NCBI GenBank assembly: GCA_036278935.1
Contig: DASUKA010000025.1
Coordinates: 73,738-137,737 of the forward strand
Length of the DNA: 64,000 nucleotides
Direction of reading: 5' to 3'
From: DASSNR01 sp036278935
GTDB taxonomy: Bacteria > Gemmatimonadota > Gemmatimonadetes > Gemmatimonadales > Gemmatimonadaceae
Positions 9,128 to 18,068 of this stretch are shown piece by piece. The notes beneath the pieces are model-generated. The model saw only the letters and a program-made list of their open reading frames with translations. It was not told where the DNA came from and searched no databases. Each line of letters begins with the position of its first letter. Position 1 is the first letter of the stretch. The position numbers and the translations under genes are program-made.

Positions 9128-10716
9128 CGGGGTCGCTCGACGAGCTGCTGAACGGATACCTGGAGCTCCGCTGGGGGCTGGATCCTGTCGAGGCGACCTA
9201 CGTGGGGCGCCACGAGCTGGACGGCCTGTTCGCGAGTTATACGCCGGAGCGCGTGCGCGAATTCGTCGCCGCCCTCAGAAGCTATGCCGGGAGCCTGGAG
9301 GAAGCCGAGGCCGCATCACTCCCGGAGGAAATCGATCGTACAGCCGCGCTCCACGCCGCACGTCACGACATCCTCGTGCTGGAGTGGGAGCGGCCCTTCG
9401 CGTCGAATCCCGCCTATCTGTTTGGTCACGTCCTGAACGGGCTCTACCTCCTCCTGGCGCGTAACGCGCAGGACCCGCCGCGTCGTGCGGCCGCGTTGCT
9501 CGAGCGGCTGCGGGCCGTGCCGGATTTTCTGACGGAGGCGGCCGAGGTGCTCGATCAACCCGTGGCGATCTTCATCGAAGCGGCGGCCGCTATGCTGCCG
9601 GGCGGCCTGGCCCTCGTGCGCGAGGCGCTGGACGATTCCGCGGTGGACCTCACCTCGCTCGATCCGGCCGAGCTGGCCGAGGCACGCACTGCCGCCGCGC
9701 AGGCGATGATGGACTTCGGGGACGCGCTCGTCCTCATGCGGGAAGACGCCACCGACGACTTCGCGATCGGGCGCGATCTGTTCGATCGCAAGCTGCACAC
9801 CGCGCACATGATTCAGGAGAACGCCGACGAGCTGATGCGCTTCGGCGAGCGGCTGCGTGCGGAGGCGGAGGCGACGCGGGAGCGGATTGCGGAGGAGATC
9901 GATCCTGGCGCGGGCTGGCTCCGCGTGCTCCAGCGGCTGCGCGAGGACATGCCATCGCCCGAGACCGCCATTGCCGAGTATGCGGCGGCCATGCGCACGG
10001 CGCGGGAATTCACCGTCTCGCACGAGCTCATGGCGGTACCGCCGGCGGAGCTGGACGTGGTGCCGACGCCGGGTTTTCTGCGTGCGCTCACGCCGTTCGC
10101 GGCCTATCAGGGAGCGGGCGCCTTCGACGCGGATCAGACTGGCATATTCTTCGTCACGTTGCCGGCGCCGGGCGAGCCGTGGCGCACACACTGCCGCGCG
10201 GAGCTGCTGAGCACCTCGGTGCACGAGGGCGTGCCGGGACACCACCAGCAGATCTCCACGGCGAACGGGCTGCCGAGCGACGTGCGCCGCGTGCTCGCCA
10301 CGCCGGCCGCGCAGGAAGGGTGGGCGCTCTACTGCGAGACGCTCATGATGGAGCAGGGGCTGCTCTGCACCCCCGCGCAGCGGTTCATCCAGGCGCACCA
10401 TCTTCTGTGGCGTGCCTGGCGCGTGATCCTCGATGTGTCGCTGCACACGCGTGGAATGTCGATGGCGAAAGCGGCGCGACTTCTGCAGGAGCATCTTGGA
10501 TTCGACGCAGCGAGCGCCGAATCGGAAGCGCGCCGATATTGTGCCTACCCGACGTACCAGTTGTGCTACGCCGTGGGCCGGCGCGACATCATGCAGTTGC
10601 GCGAGGACACGCGCGCGGCCCGCGGGGCGAGCTTCGCGCTCGCCGCGTTTCACGATGAGCTGTTGGCGTACGGCGCCCTTCCGACGGTGCTTGCGCGCTG
10701 GGGGATGGAGGTGTGA
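9124..10716 (+). CDS. DUF885-family protein (predicted zinc peptidase)
   Basis: A 530-residue protein starting at a GTG that overlaps the upstream stop (GTGA). The family hallmark HEGVPGHH lies near residues 367-374, and an additional EGWALYCE glutamate motif follows, as in gluzincin peptidases. No signal peptide is evident, whereas many DUF885 proteins are exported lipoproteins, so this may be a cytoplasmic member. Coupling with the HMGL-like enzyme suggests a shared catabolic job, but the substrate is unknown. Confidence 0.8.
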   Translation: MTGSLDELLNGYLELRWGLDPVEATYVGRHELDGLFASYTPERVREFVAALRSYAGSLEEAEAASLPEEIDRTAALHAARHDILVLEWERPFASNPAYLFGHVLNGLYLLLARNAQDPPRRAAALLERLRAVPDFLTEAAEVLDQPVAIFIEAAAAMLPGGLALVREALDDSAVDLTSLDPAELAEARTAAAQAMMDFGDALVLMREDATDDFAIGRDLFDRKLHTAHMIQENADELMRFGERLRAEAEATRERIAEEIDPGAGWLRVLQRLREDMPSPETAIAEYAAAMRTAREFTVSHELMAVPPAELDVVPTPGFLRALTPFAAYQGAGAFDADQTGIFFVTLPAPGEPWRTHCRAELLSTSVHEGVPGHHQQISTANGLPSDVRRVLATPAAQEGWALYCETLMMEQGLLCTPAQRFIQAHHLLWRAWRVILDVSLHTRGMSMAKAARLLQEHLGFDAASAESEARRYCAYPTYQLCYAVGRRDIMQLREDTRAARGASFALAAFHDELLAYGALPTVLARWGMEV

Positions 10717-10791
10717 GGTGTGGGTTATGAGTTGTGAGTCAGGAGGCAGCGTGTGGGGAGTAGGGGGTGGGGTATTGCGGAACTGACTCAC
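10717..10791. repeat. Intergenic repeat with GTGAGTCAG inverted arms
   Basis: The first word (GTGTGGGTTATGAGTTGTGA) begins directly after the DUF885 stop. GTGAGTCAG at 10734-10742 pairs perfectly with CTGACTCAC at 10783-10791. The loop carries GGGGAGTAGGG-type words like those after atpH and guaB. It fills the gap before the propeller lipoprotein. Confidence 0.6.
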
Positions 10792-10814
10792 TCTTTCACG
10801 TTCGAGGATTCGGA

Positions 10815-11942
10815 ATGAGGAACGACAGACGACTCCGCTTGAGCATGGCGGGTCCGGCGCTGTTGATGTCGGCGGCGCTCGTGGCGTGCGGCGGGGGTGA
10901 AGGTGGGGCGGCGGCAGGCGGCGCGGCGGGAAGCACGGCCGCTGCGACGGCGGCAGCAGGCCGTTCGGCGACGGGTGACGGCGGCCCGCTCGTCTACGTG
11001 AGCAACGAGGACACGCAGACCATGACGGTCATCGATCCGCGCACGGACAGCGTGCTCGAGACCGTCGTGGTGGGCAAGCGGCCGCGCGGCATTCACCTGG
11101 GCCCCGCGTCCAAGTACATCTTCGTGGCGGTGAGCGGCGCGCCCAAGGGCGGACCGGGCGTGGATGAATCGAAGCTCCCGCCGGCGGACACGACGAAGGA
11201 CGGCATCGCCATGATCGATGCCTCCACACTGAAGGTCGTACGCACGCTCCCCGGCGGGCTGGATCCCGAAAACTTCGCAGTGAGTCCGGACGGAAAGATG
11301 CTATATGTGTCCGACGAGAACGGCGGCACAGTGGGCGTGACGGACGTGACCACCGGCAAGCTCATCACGAAGGTACCGGTGGGGTCGGAGCCGGAAGGAG
11401 TAGGCGTGACGCCCGATGGAAGCGAGGTGTGGGTGACGAGCGAGGGAAAGGCGGAAGTCTACGTGTTGGACAGCAAGACCAACCGGGTGAAGACGACCAT
11501 TCGAGTGGGAAAGCGGCCGCGCTCCGTAGCCTTCCTCCCCGATGGATCGCGCGCCTACGTGCCGGGCGAAGTGGGCGGCAACGTGAGCGTTGTGGACGTG
11601 AAGTCGCACAAGGTGCTGAAGACCATCCCCATCCCTGCGGCGATCAAGGGGAAGCCGGCCAAGCCAATGGGTAGCGTGGTGTCGCCTGATGGAAGCATGG
11701 TCTACATCAGCAACGGGCGCGGCGGCACCGTGTCGGTCATCAACACCGGCACCAACACCGTGGTCGCCACCTTCGCGGTGGGCACGCGCCCGTGGGGTAT
11801 CGGGATCTCGGCGGACGGCAAGACGCTGTACACGGCCAACGGTCCGTCGAACGATGTCTCGGTCATCGATGCGGCGACACACCGGGTGGTGAAGAAGATC
11901 CCGGCTGGCGGCTCGCCGTGGGGCATAGCGATCTCGAAGTAG
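10815..11942 (+). CDS. YVTN-family beta-propeller lipoprotein
   Basis: This 375-residue exported lipoprotein has a signal peptide ending in the lipobox ALVAC (C25), followed by a flexible Gly/Ala/Ser linker. After it come repeated blades of about 42 residues (for example VSPDGKMLYVSDENGGTVGV and VSPDGSMVYISNGRGGTVSV), the YVTN/cytochrome-cd1-like pattern. GAGG lies about 7 bases before the ATG. Such propellers bind ligands or partner proteins in the periplasm; no catalytic residue can be named. The MFS gene downstream overlaps it if the chosen GTG is correct. Confidence 0.8.
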   Translation: MRNDRRLRLSMAGPALLMSAALVACGGGEGGAAAGGAAGSTAAATAAAGRSATGDGGPLVYVSNEDTQTMTVIDPRTDSVLETVVVGKRPRGIHLGPASKYIFVAVSGAPKGGPGVDESKLPPADTTKDGIAMIDASTLKVVRTLPGGLDPENFAVSPDGKMLYVSDENGGTVGVTDVTTGKLITKVPVGSEPEGVGVTPDGSEVWVTSEGKAEVYVLDSKTNRVKTTIRVGKRPRSVAFLPDGSRAYVPGEVGGNVSVVDVKSHKVLKTIPIPAAIKGKPAKPMGSVVSPDGSMVYISNGRGGTVSVINTGTNTVVATFAVGTRPWGIGISADGKTLYTANGPSNDVSVIDAATHRVVKKIPAGGSPWGIAISK

Positions 11943-13147
11943 CACCCGGCTCCACTCCACCCGAAGGGGCGGGCAGCGTTACCTCGCCGCCCCTCGGGCG
12001 GAACGTCATCGCGCTCTCGGCGGTGAGCTTCTTCACCGACGTCTCGAGCGAGATGATCTACCCGCTCATCCCGATCTTCCTGAGCACCGTTCTGGGGGCA
12101 GGCGCGGGCGCGGTGGGTGTGGTTGAGGGCGCGGCCGAGTCCACGTCGGCGCTCCTCAAGCTCGCGAGCGGGTGGGTCTCCGATCGAGCGCGGCGGCGGA
12201 AGCCGCTCGTGGTGGCCGGTTATGCGGTCTCGACCTTCGTGCGCCCGCTCATCGCGCTCACTGGCTCGGTGGCGCAGGTGCTCGCGGTGCGCGTGGGCGA
12301 CCGGGTGGGGAAGGGGGTGCGCACTTCCCCGCGCGATGCGCTCATTGCCGATTCTGTGGATCCGGCCATCCGCGGCAAGGCATTCGGTTTTCATCGTGCC
12401 TCCGACCACGCGGGTGCAGTAGTTGGTCCGCTGCTCGCGTTCGGCATTCTGCAATGGGAGAGCGCATCCCTCCGCGCACTCTTCTGGCTGGCGGCGATCC
12501 CCGGCGTCATCGCCTTGCTGGTCCTGATGATTGCCGTGAGGGACAGGCCGCGCGAACGCTCGCACGCAACACCGCTCGATCTCTCGCAGCCGATGGGGCG
12601 GCGCTTCTGGGCGTATCTTGGCGTGCTGCTTCTCTTCACGCTTGGCAACTCCACTGATGCCTTTCTCCTGCTGCGCGCCGGGCAGCTCGGTGTGAGTGCC
12701 GCCCTCATTCCCGTGCTGTGGGCGATGCTTCATGTGGTGAAGTCCGCCTCGAGCACGCCGGGCGGCGCGCTCTCCGACCGCATCGGCCGCAAGCCGCTCA
12801 TCGTTGCCGGCTGGACCGTCTATGCGCTCGTCTACTTCGCGTTCGGGCAGGCGCGGCACGAGTGGCAGGCATGGGCCGTGTTCGCCATCTACGGAGTGTA
12901 CTTCGGTCTCACCGAGGGGGTGGAGAAGGCGCTCGTCACCGACCTCGTGCCGCAGGGTCGTCGCGGCTCCGCGTTCGGCTGGTACAATCTGGCCATCGGT
13001 CTGGGCGCGCTCCCCGCCTCGGTGATCTTCGGCGCCATCTGGGACCATTGGGGCGCTGGGGTCGCCTTCACCTTTGGTGCGGTGATGGCGCTTGTGGCGG
13101 CGGCCGGCATCGGGGTGGTGGTGCCGGCGAATGCGAGAGGCGCGTAG
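11918..13147 (+). CDS. MFS transporter
   Basis: About 409 residues with roughly 12 hydrophobic segments. SFFTDVSSEMIYPLIPIFL and the loop GDRVGKGVRTSPRDALIA (MFS motif A-like) place it in a cytoplasmic-membrane efflux/uptake family. No ATG fits the N-terminus: the conserved LGRNVIALSAVSFFTD must be included, so the GTG at 11918 is used. That makes a 25-base overlap with the propeller gene. A non-standard start nearer 11970 cannot be excluded. The substrate is unknown. Confidence 0.8.
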   Translation: MGHSDLEVAPGSTPPEGAGSVTSPPLGRNVIALSAVSFFTDVSSEMIYPLIPIFLSTVLGAGAGAVGVVEGAAESTSALLKLASGWVSDRARRRKPLVVAGYAVSTFVRPLIALTGSVAQVLAVRVGDRVGKGVRTSPRDALIADSVDPAIRGKAFGFHRASDHAGAVVGPLLAFGILQWESASLRALFWLAAIPGVIALLVLMIAVRDRPRERSHATPLDLSQPMGRRFWAYLGVLLLFTLGNSTDAFLLLRAGQLGVSAALIPVLWAMLHVVKSASSTPGGALSDRIGRKPLIVAGWTVYALVYFAFGQARHEWQAWAVFAIYGVYFGLTEGVEKALVTDLVPQGRRGSAFGWYNLAIGLGALPASVIFGAIWDHWGAGVAFTFGAVMALVAAAGIGVVVPANARGA

Positions 13148-13249
13148 GGCGATGAACAGGGCTTGCGCTCCGCTTCACAATGTGGCACAATCGGAGCGCG
13201 CGGCCGCTGGTCGCAACTCGCCGTTCCACCCGCATCCCGTCCAGCCAGC

Positions 13250-13504
13250 ATGTCTCTTCCTGCCACTTCCCTCCGAGTGAGATTCATGGACGACATGGGC
13301 GTCGTATGGACGGTGCACACCGTGCTGCGGCGCAATGTGGTGCTGGACATCGACCGGAGCGATCGTAGGGAATTTCAAGCGAGCTGGCTCGTGTTCGAGT
13401 CGCGCGCCGGACGCAAGCGGATGGCGGCGTACCCCTCCGATTGGGCGCGCTTCACGGAGGCGGAGCTGCGGGTGTTGGCGGAGCGGGCGATTCCCTGGGT
13501 GTAG
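13250..13504 (+). CDS. Small conserved-type hypothetical protein (84 aa)
   Basis: The product has an N-terminal beta segment (LRVRFMDDMGVVWTVHTVL), a middle WLVFESRAGRKRM strand pair, and a C-terminal helix (WARFTEAELRVLAERA). It resembles short uncharacterised proteins that I associate with Gemmatimonadota, with the pattern GVVWTV...WLxFES...R..P..W..L. That resemblance is from memory and untested. Start alternatives are ATG 13250 or ATG 13286, neither with a strong ribosome site. Function unknown. Confidence 0.5.
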   Translation: MSLPATSLRVRFMDDMGVVWTVHTVLRRNVVLDIDRSDRREFQASWLVFESRAGRKRMAAYPSDWARFTEAELRVLAERAIPWV

Positions 13505-13615
13505 GGGGGCGGAAGTGCAGCCCGAGCGGCGAAATTAGTCGGGGGCGGGCGACTCCGACGGGGTGTGGAGGGAAAGGCTCCGCGCGGCGGAGTGCGTAGC
13601 CCAAGCGTGTTCTGT

Positions 13616-13723
13616 CTACTCCTCCCGCAGTGCCACCACCGGATCGATGCGCGCCGCCCGTCGCGCCGGAAGCCCTAGTGCCAGGGCCGTGATGCCAAGC
13701 ACCATGGTGCGCCACAGCCGCCG
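13616..13723 (-). pseudogene. Remnant: C-terminus of an ADOP/MacB-like ABC permease
   Basis: The minus strand encodes 35 residues ending LPARRAARIDPVVALREE and then a stop, after a hydrophobic stretch (MVLGITALALGL). This matches the closing transmembrane helix and terminal PARRAARxDPxxALR signature of the large FtsX-type permeases (ADOP family). A TGA in the same frame at 13724-13726 and non-permease sequence beyond it show that the rest of the gene is gone. The remnant is all that explains the coding-like sequence in the gap 13505-13975. Confidence 0.55.
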
Positions 13724-13931
13724 TCAATCTCCGCGCTCGACAACGAGTGCTGCGGCGCGACGACGAGCCGCGTGTCTGCGATGTGCAGCCGTGGCGGCGG
13801 GATGCGCCGAAATCGGCGCCCGGGATGGGGCCAAGAGAGCGAACCTCGCCGAGCTTGCAGAACTCCGGCTCGGGTCGCTGGTCATAATGTGGTAAGACAT
13901 AATATACGCCTACATAATCCAGCCAGCTCTC

Positions 13932-13966
13932 GCTGTCGCGCTGGCCCCGTCTGCCAGCGCGACAGC
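13932..13966 (-). terminator. Perfect 14-bp hairpin after the S9 peptidase
   Basis: GCTGTCGCGCTGGC at 13932-13945 and its exact inverse at 13953-13966 enclose a 7-base loop. The hairpin starts 10 bases beyond the stop of the minus-strand S9 peptidase, the right place for an intrinsic terminator. An AT-rich stretch (13885-13920) lies further on. Confidence 0.75.
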
Positions 13967-13975
13967 CCGCCCTTG

Positions 13976-16339
13976 TCACCGCCCCCCCAACCGCCCCGCC
14001 GCCTTCGTCGCTCCACGCGATTGGCCGATCGTCGTCTGAAACAGCGTGAAGATCCGCCGGTACTCGTCCGTCCAGCTCGAAGGCCGCACGAAGCCGTGGC
14101 TCTCCACCGGGTACACGGCCAGTTGCCAGTTCGTCTTGCCCAGCTCGATGAGCCGCTGCGTGAGCCGCACGATATCCTGGAAGTGCACGTTCGTGTCCAC
14201 CATCCCATGCGCCATGAGGAGCGGATCCTCCAGCCCCTGCGCAAAGTAGATGGGCGACGACTGCCGGTACGCCACCGAGTCGTCCTGCGGCAGGTTCAGG
14301 ATGCGCGACGTGTACCAGTGGTTATAGTCCGCCCAGTCGGTGACGGAGCGCAGCGCCGCGCCGGCGCCGAAGTACTTGGGCGCCGTGAAGAGCGCCATGA
14401 GCGTCATGAAGCCGCCGTAGCTGCCGCCGTAGATCCCCACGCGCTCAGGCGGGATGCCGAGAGTCTTCGTCAGATAGTGCGAGCCATCCACTTCATCCTG
14501 CAGGTCGCGACCGCCCATGTGCCGGTAGATGGCAGTGCGCCAGTCGCGTCCGTGGCCCGCCGAGCCGCGGTAGTCCATGTCGAGCACCACGTATCCCTTG
14601 GAGGCCAGGAACTGGTTGAACATGTACTCGCGCGGGTAGCTCGACGACCAGTAGTCCATCACGTTCTGCAGGTAGCCCGCCCCATGCACGAAGATCACCG
14701 CCGCGCCGTTGGGCGTAGCATGCATGTCGCTCGGCCGATAGATGTGCGCCGGCACCTGAACGCCATCGGAGGCCGGTACCATCACGATATCCGGCACGAT
14801 CCACGGAACGCTGAGCCACGCCTTCGTGGGCGATGTCGTGAGCTGCGCCATCGTGGCGCCGGGTGAGTTCCGCATCACGAAGAGATCGGGCGGCCGGTTG
14901 ACGGACGAGTAAATGTCGGCCAGGAGCCGGCCGTTGGGCGAGACGGTGACCGTGTGCCCGCCCTTACGCGTGGTGATCCGCTCGCGTGCGCCGCCGCTCA
15001 CCGACATCCGGTAGAACTGCCGCTCGAAGGGCGAGACCTCGCTCGTGTGCAGGTAGAACCAGCGCTTATCGGGGGAGAGGGCGACGTCCTGCACCTCCCA
15101 CTGGCCACGCGTGAGTTGCTGCTCGTCCGAGCCGTCGGCAGCGCGCGTGTAGAGATGCGCCCACCCGTCCGCCTCCGAGACATACCAGAAGCGCTTGCCC
15201 CCATCGTACCATCCGCCGCAGCCGAAGCACGGGCCGCCCACCCACGCCGTGTCGCGCAGCACGTCGACCGACGTGAGCCGCCCGGAGTCGGCATCGACGG
15301 TCTCCAGATAACGCGTCTTGTAGTTGCGGCTCACCGCGAAGAGGAGTGCGGTGCTGCCCGCGTCGTTCCAGCCGAGCATCTGCACCTGAGCGGGAGGCCT
15401 CGCGGAGTCGCCCGGAATGACGTGGAGCCAGCGCACGTCGCCGGACGGGAGCCGCATGTAGGCCACGCGGCCGCGCGCCTGCGCATCGCCCACCTTCGTG
15501 CGGCCGCGCATGTCCTCCGTGTAGCCGCTCTCGGTCACGTACTGCGGTACCTCGGTGGCGCGGGCGTCATCGGGCCGGATGCTCGTCACGAGCAGAAGCG
15601 CTTTCCCGTTGGGAGAGACGGCGAGCGAGGCGACGCGTTCGTTCTTGAGCAGGTAGAGCGGTTTCGCCCAGAGCGAGTCGCGCTCGGCGCGCTCGGCTTT
15701 CGTGATGCTGTCGGCGCGCATCTTGTCGCGGATCACCTGGAAGAGCTGCGACTGCTCCGCTTCCAGGGCGCCGCGCTGTCCCTTGGGATGCGCGGCCACC
15801 TTTGGTGCCGGCCCCTGGCGGATGTCGGTGAGCTGGTGCACCAATCCGCCATCCAGCGCCAGCGAATAGACGTTGTCGTCCCGAATGAAGTAGATGTGCG
15901 TACCCTGCGCGCCGAACTGCGGGTCGCGCTCGGCGGCCCGCGTCTCGCTCAGGCGACGCGAGGTATCGTGCCGCAGGTCGACGAGATAGAGATCGCCGTT
16001 GTAGGAGACCGCGCGCGAGCGGCCGTCCGGTGACAGGCTGCCCCTGGCCAGCAATGGGCCCGCCGAGTCCATCTGGGCGTCCGTGATGCGCTGTGGTGTG
16101 GCGCCGGGCGTCGCGCGCACGCGGTAGGGTTGCAGCTCGGCACGCCAATCCGAGCCGGGTGGAAGCCAGCGGAAGTAGATCCAGCGGCTGTCATCGCTCC
16201 ATTGGACGCGGCTCGGCTCCCGGCCGTAAACCTCCGGCCCGCGCATGATGTTCTTGATCGTGAAGTCGAAGTGCGCGGGTTGCTGCGCCGGCAGCGGGGC
16301 GGCGAGCAGCAGCGCGACGAGTATGCTGGACTGTCGCAT
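13976..16339 (-). CDS. S9-family (dipeptidyl peptidase IV-like) serine peptidase
   Basis: A 787-residue exported peptidase. The signal peptide is MRQSSILVALLLAAPLPAQ. A long WD/DPP-IV-type propeller (repeats such as SPDGRS, SPNGK, SPDKRW) is followed by an alpha/beta-hydrolase domain with nucleophile GGSYGGFM (S640), aspartate in MVDTNV (about D715) and histidine in ESHGF (about H748). The triad is complete. The start is chosen at the signal peptide, since the open frame runs further upstream without coding character. It is divergent from a lipoprotein gene. Confidence 0.88.
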   Translation of the reverse strand: MRQSSILVALLLAAPLPAQQPAHFDFTIKNIMRGPEVYGREPSRVQWSDDSRWIYFRWLPPGSDWRAELQPYRVRATPGATPQRITDAQMDSAGPLLARGSLSPDGRSRAVSYNGDLYLVDLRHDTSRRLSETRAAERDPQFGAQGTHIYFIRDDNVYSLALDGGLVHQLTDIRQGPAPKVAAHPKGQRGALEAEQSQLFQVIRDKMRADSITKAERAERDSLWAKPLYLLKNERVASLAVSPNGKALLLVTSIRPDDARATEVPQYVTESGYTEDMRGRTKVGDAQARGRVAYMRLPSGDVRWLHVIPGDSARPPAQVQMLGWNDAGSTALLFAVSRNYKTRYLETVDADSGRLTSVDVLRDTAWVGGPCFGCGGWYDGGKRFWYVSEADGWAHLYTRAADGSDEQQLTRGQWEVQDVALSPDKRWFYLHTSEVSPFERQFYRMSVSGGARERITTRKGGHTVTVSPNGRLLADIYSSVNRPPDLFVMRNSPGATMAQLTTSPTKAWLSVPWIVPDIVMVPASDGVQVPAHIYRPSDMHATPNGAAVIFVHGAGYLQNVMDYWSSSYPREYMFNQFLASKGYVVLDMDYRGSAGHGRDWRTAIYRHMGGRDLQDEVDGSHYLTKTLGIPPERVGIYGGSYGGFMTLMALFTAPKYFGAGAALRSVTDWADYNHWYTSRILNLPQDDSVAYRQSSPIYFAQGLEDPLLMAHGMVDTNVHFQDIVRLTQRLIELGKTNWQLAVYPVESHGFVRPSSWTDEYRRIFTLFQTTIGQSRGATKAAGRLGGR

Positions 16340-16549
16340 GCGATCGAAGGTGATGAGGAGGAGGGAGACGTGCGGTGCCGCGCCGGATCGACACGCGGCA
16401 GCCAGGCACCGGCAGGATGCGCCGATGGCGCCAAGTTGCGTTTCGTGCGCCCTGACGACAAGAGCGGAGCAGCCTGCGAGCGCGCTGCCGCTGCCCTGGC
16501 TCGGGCGCTCGTGCAGCGCTACCTTTGCCGCAGCCTTCCAGGGAATCCC

Positions 16550-17197
16550 GTGAAACCGTCCAGTCTCGCCATCACGACCGTCCTCCTGCTCGCGGCCTGT
16601 ACGCATGCGCCCGAGCCGCCCGCCGCCAAACTTGCGCCCCTTCCCCCCACGCCGCTCGCGAATCTCGCGTCACAGCACGTGGTGCTCCTCCCTACCCAGT
16701 ATCTCCGCCCCGCAGACAGCCTGGGCTGGGCGGCGCAGATCCCCAACCCCCGCGCGTATCTGACTGGTATGGACGCCGAGCTGACGTTCGCGCTGCAGCA
16801 GCGCGGGCTCAAGGGAGTGTGGGCCTTTCCCGAGGCGGTCGCTCGCTCGGCCAGACGGAACCCTACCTACGCGTCCGATCCCTACGCCCTCTCGGCGGAA
16901 TGGCTACGCCCACCCGTGGGCCGGCTGCCCGATCAGATCCCGAATCCGCTGGCCAGCCAACTCCGGACACTCGTGGCACTCAACAATGCCCGGTACGTGC
17001 TGCTGCCCGTGGAAGTCCGCTTCGTGAAGACGCCAGGTGGAGGGCGCGCGGTGCTCCATCTCGTCCTCATCGACTCTCGCTTGAATCGCGTTCTCTGGAT
17101 GCACGACGTCGTGAGCCAGCCAGCGGCGTCCTTCTCTCCAGCCCTCGCGGCCAGTCTGGCCTCGCGGACCGCGGATCTGATTGTCGCTGCTCGATGA
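16550..17197 (+). CDS. Lipoprotein of unknown function
   Basis: A 215-residue protein with a short signal and lipobox LLLAAC (C17), starting at a GTG with AGGGA 5 bases upstream. The mature part looks like the small alpha/beta fold of proteins annotated as DUF4136 or LptE-like lipoproteins (VVLLPTQYL..., ARYVLLPVEVRFV, VLHLVLIDSRLNRVLWMHDV), but I cannot assign a family. Envelope location is likely. A metallophosphoesterase gene follows 49 bases later on the same strand. Confidence 0.65.
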   Translation: MKPSSLAITTVLLLAACTHAPEPPAAKLAPLPPTPLANLASQHVVLLPTQYLRPADSLGWAAQIPNPRAYLTGMDAELTFALQQRGLKGVWAFPEAVARSARRNPTYASDPYALSAEWLRPPVGRLPDQIPNPLASQLRTLVALNNARYVLLPVEVRFVKTPGGGRAVLHLVLIDSRLNRVLWMHDVVSQPAASFSPALAASLASRTADLIVAAR

Positions 17198-17246
17198 GAG
17201 CGGGAGGGGCACGAAGCGTGCGCGACGTCTCTGGGGGGACACGCAC

Positions 17247-18068
17247 ATGACGTCGGTGCTGCACCTCTCCGACCTGCACTTCGGCACGCCCGCCGTGCCG
17301 GAGCAGGTGGAAGCCATCGAGGTGATCATCCAAGAGGAGCAGTTTGACGTGGTGGCGATCTCTGGCGACCTCTCACAGCGCTCGCGTGCCGGAGAGTTCC
17401 TGCGCGCGCGAGCCTTCATTCGGGACGCGAAGCGCGTGAGCCAGACCATTGTCGTTCCCGGGAACCACGACGTGAAGTGGTGGCGATCGCCGCTTGGCGT
17501 GGGGAACTCGCGAGTGCTCTACGAGAACTACCGCGCCTACATCTCCCCCGAGTTGCAGCCGGTGCTCCGCGTGCCCGGCGCAACGTTCGTGGGGCTCAAC
17601 ACGGCGCATGGCGTCACGCGGCACACGCTCACGTGGGACCCGCACGACATTGGCGTCATCGGCGACCTGCGCCGGCGCCAGATCGCGCATGCGCGCGAGG
17701 TGTTCGACGCGGCGCCACCCAGCGACGTGCGGGTGGTGGTGATGCATCACAACCCGATGAAAGGGGAGATCTCGGGTCGCCACGGGCTGGTGAACACTCG
17801 GCGCGTGCTGGGGGCGTTCGCCGACCTGGGGGTGGACCTCGTGCTGTGCGGCCACGACCACCAGGAAGCAATTCACTACGTGGAGCACACCAGGCGGGGC
17901 ACGGTGATCTCCACCGCGGGGACATTGTCCAGCCGCTCGCGCGGCGGACGCCCTTCCAGCCTGAACGTCATCGCGGTGACGGAGGGGACGATCGAGATCG
18001 CCACGCGCATCTGGACACCGGGGCAGCACACCTTCGTGCGCGGCCCGGTGCGGAGCTTCCAGCGATGA
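17247..18068 (+). CDS. Calcineurin-like metallophosphoesterase
   Basis: A 273-residue cytoplasmic phosphoesterase. The five metal motifs appear in order: HLSDLHFG (DxH), ISGDLSQR (GDxx), VVPGNHDV (GNHD), MHHNP, and CGHDHQE (GHxH). A GGGGGGA ribosome site lies 7 bases before the ATG. Its size and motif order fit cAMP-phosphodiesterase-like (CpdA) relatives, but the substrate is not shown. The stop overlaps the SprT-like start by ATGA. Confidence 0.85.
   Translation: MTSVLHLSDLHFGTPAVPEQVEAIEVIIQEEQFDVVAISGDLSQRSRAGEFLRARAFIRDAKRVSQTIVVPGNHDVKWWRSPLGVGNSRVLYENYRAYISPELQPVLRVPGATFVGLNTAHGVTRHTLTWDPHDIGVIGDLRRRQIAHAREVFDAAPPSDVRVVVMHHNPMKGEISGRHGLVNTRRVLGAFADLGVDLVLCGHDHQEAIHYVEHTRRGTVISTAGTLSSRSRGGRPSSLNVIAVTEGTIEIATRIWTPGQHTFVRGPVRSFQR

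Noticed and set aside
16340..16606. Upstream extension of the S9 peptidase frame
   Set aside because: The extension lacks coding character, and the signal peptide beginning at 16339 is a clear natural start.
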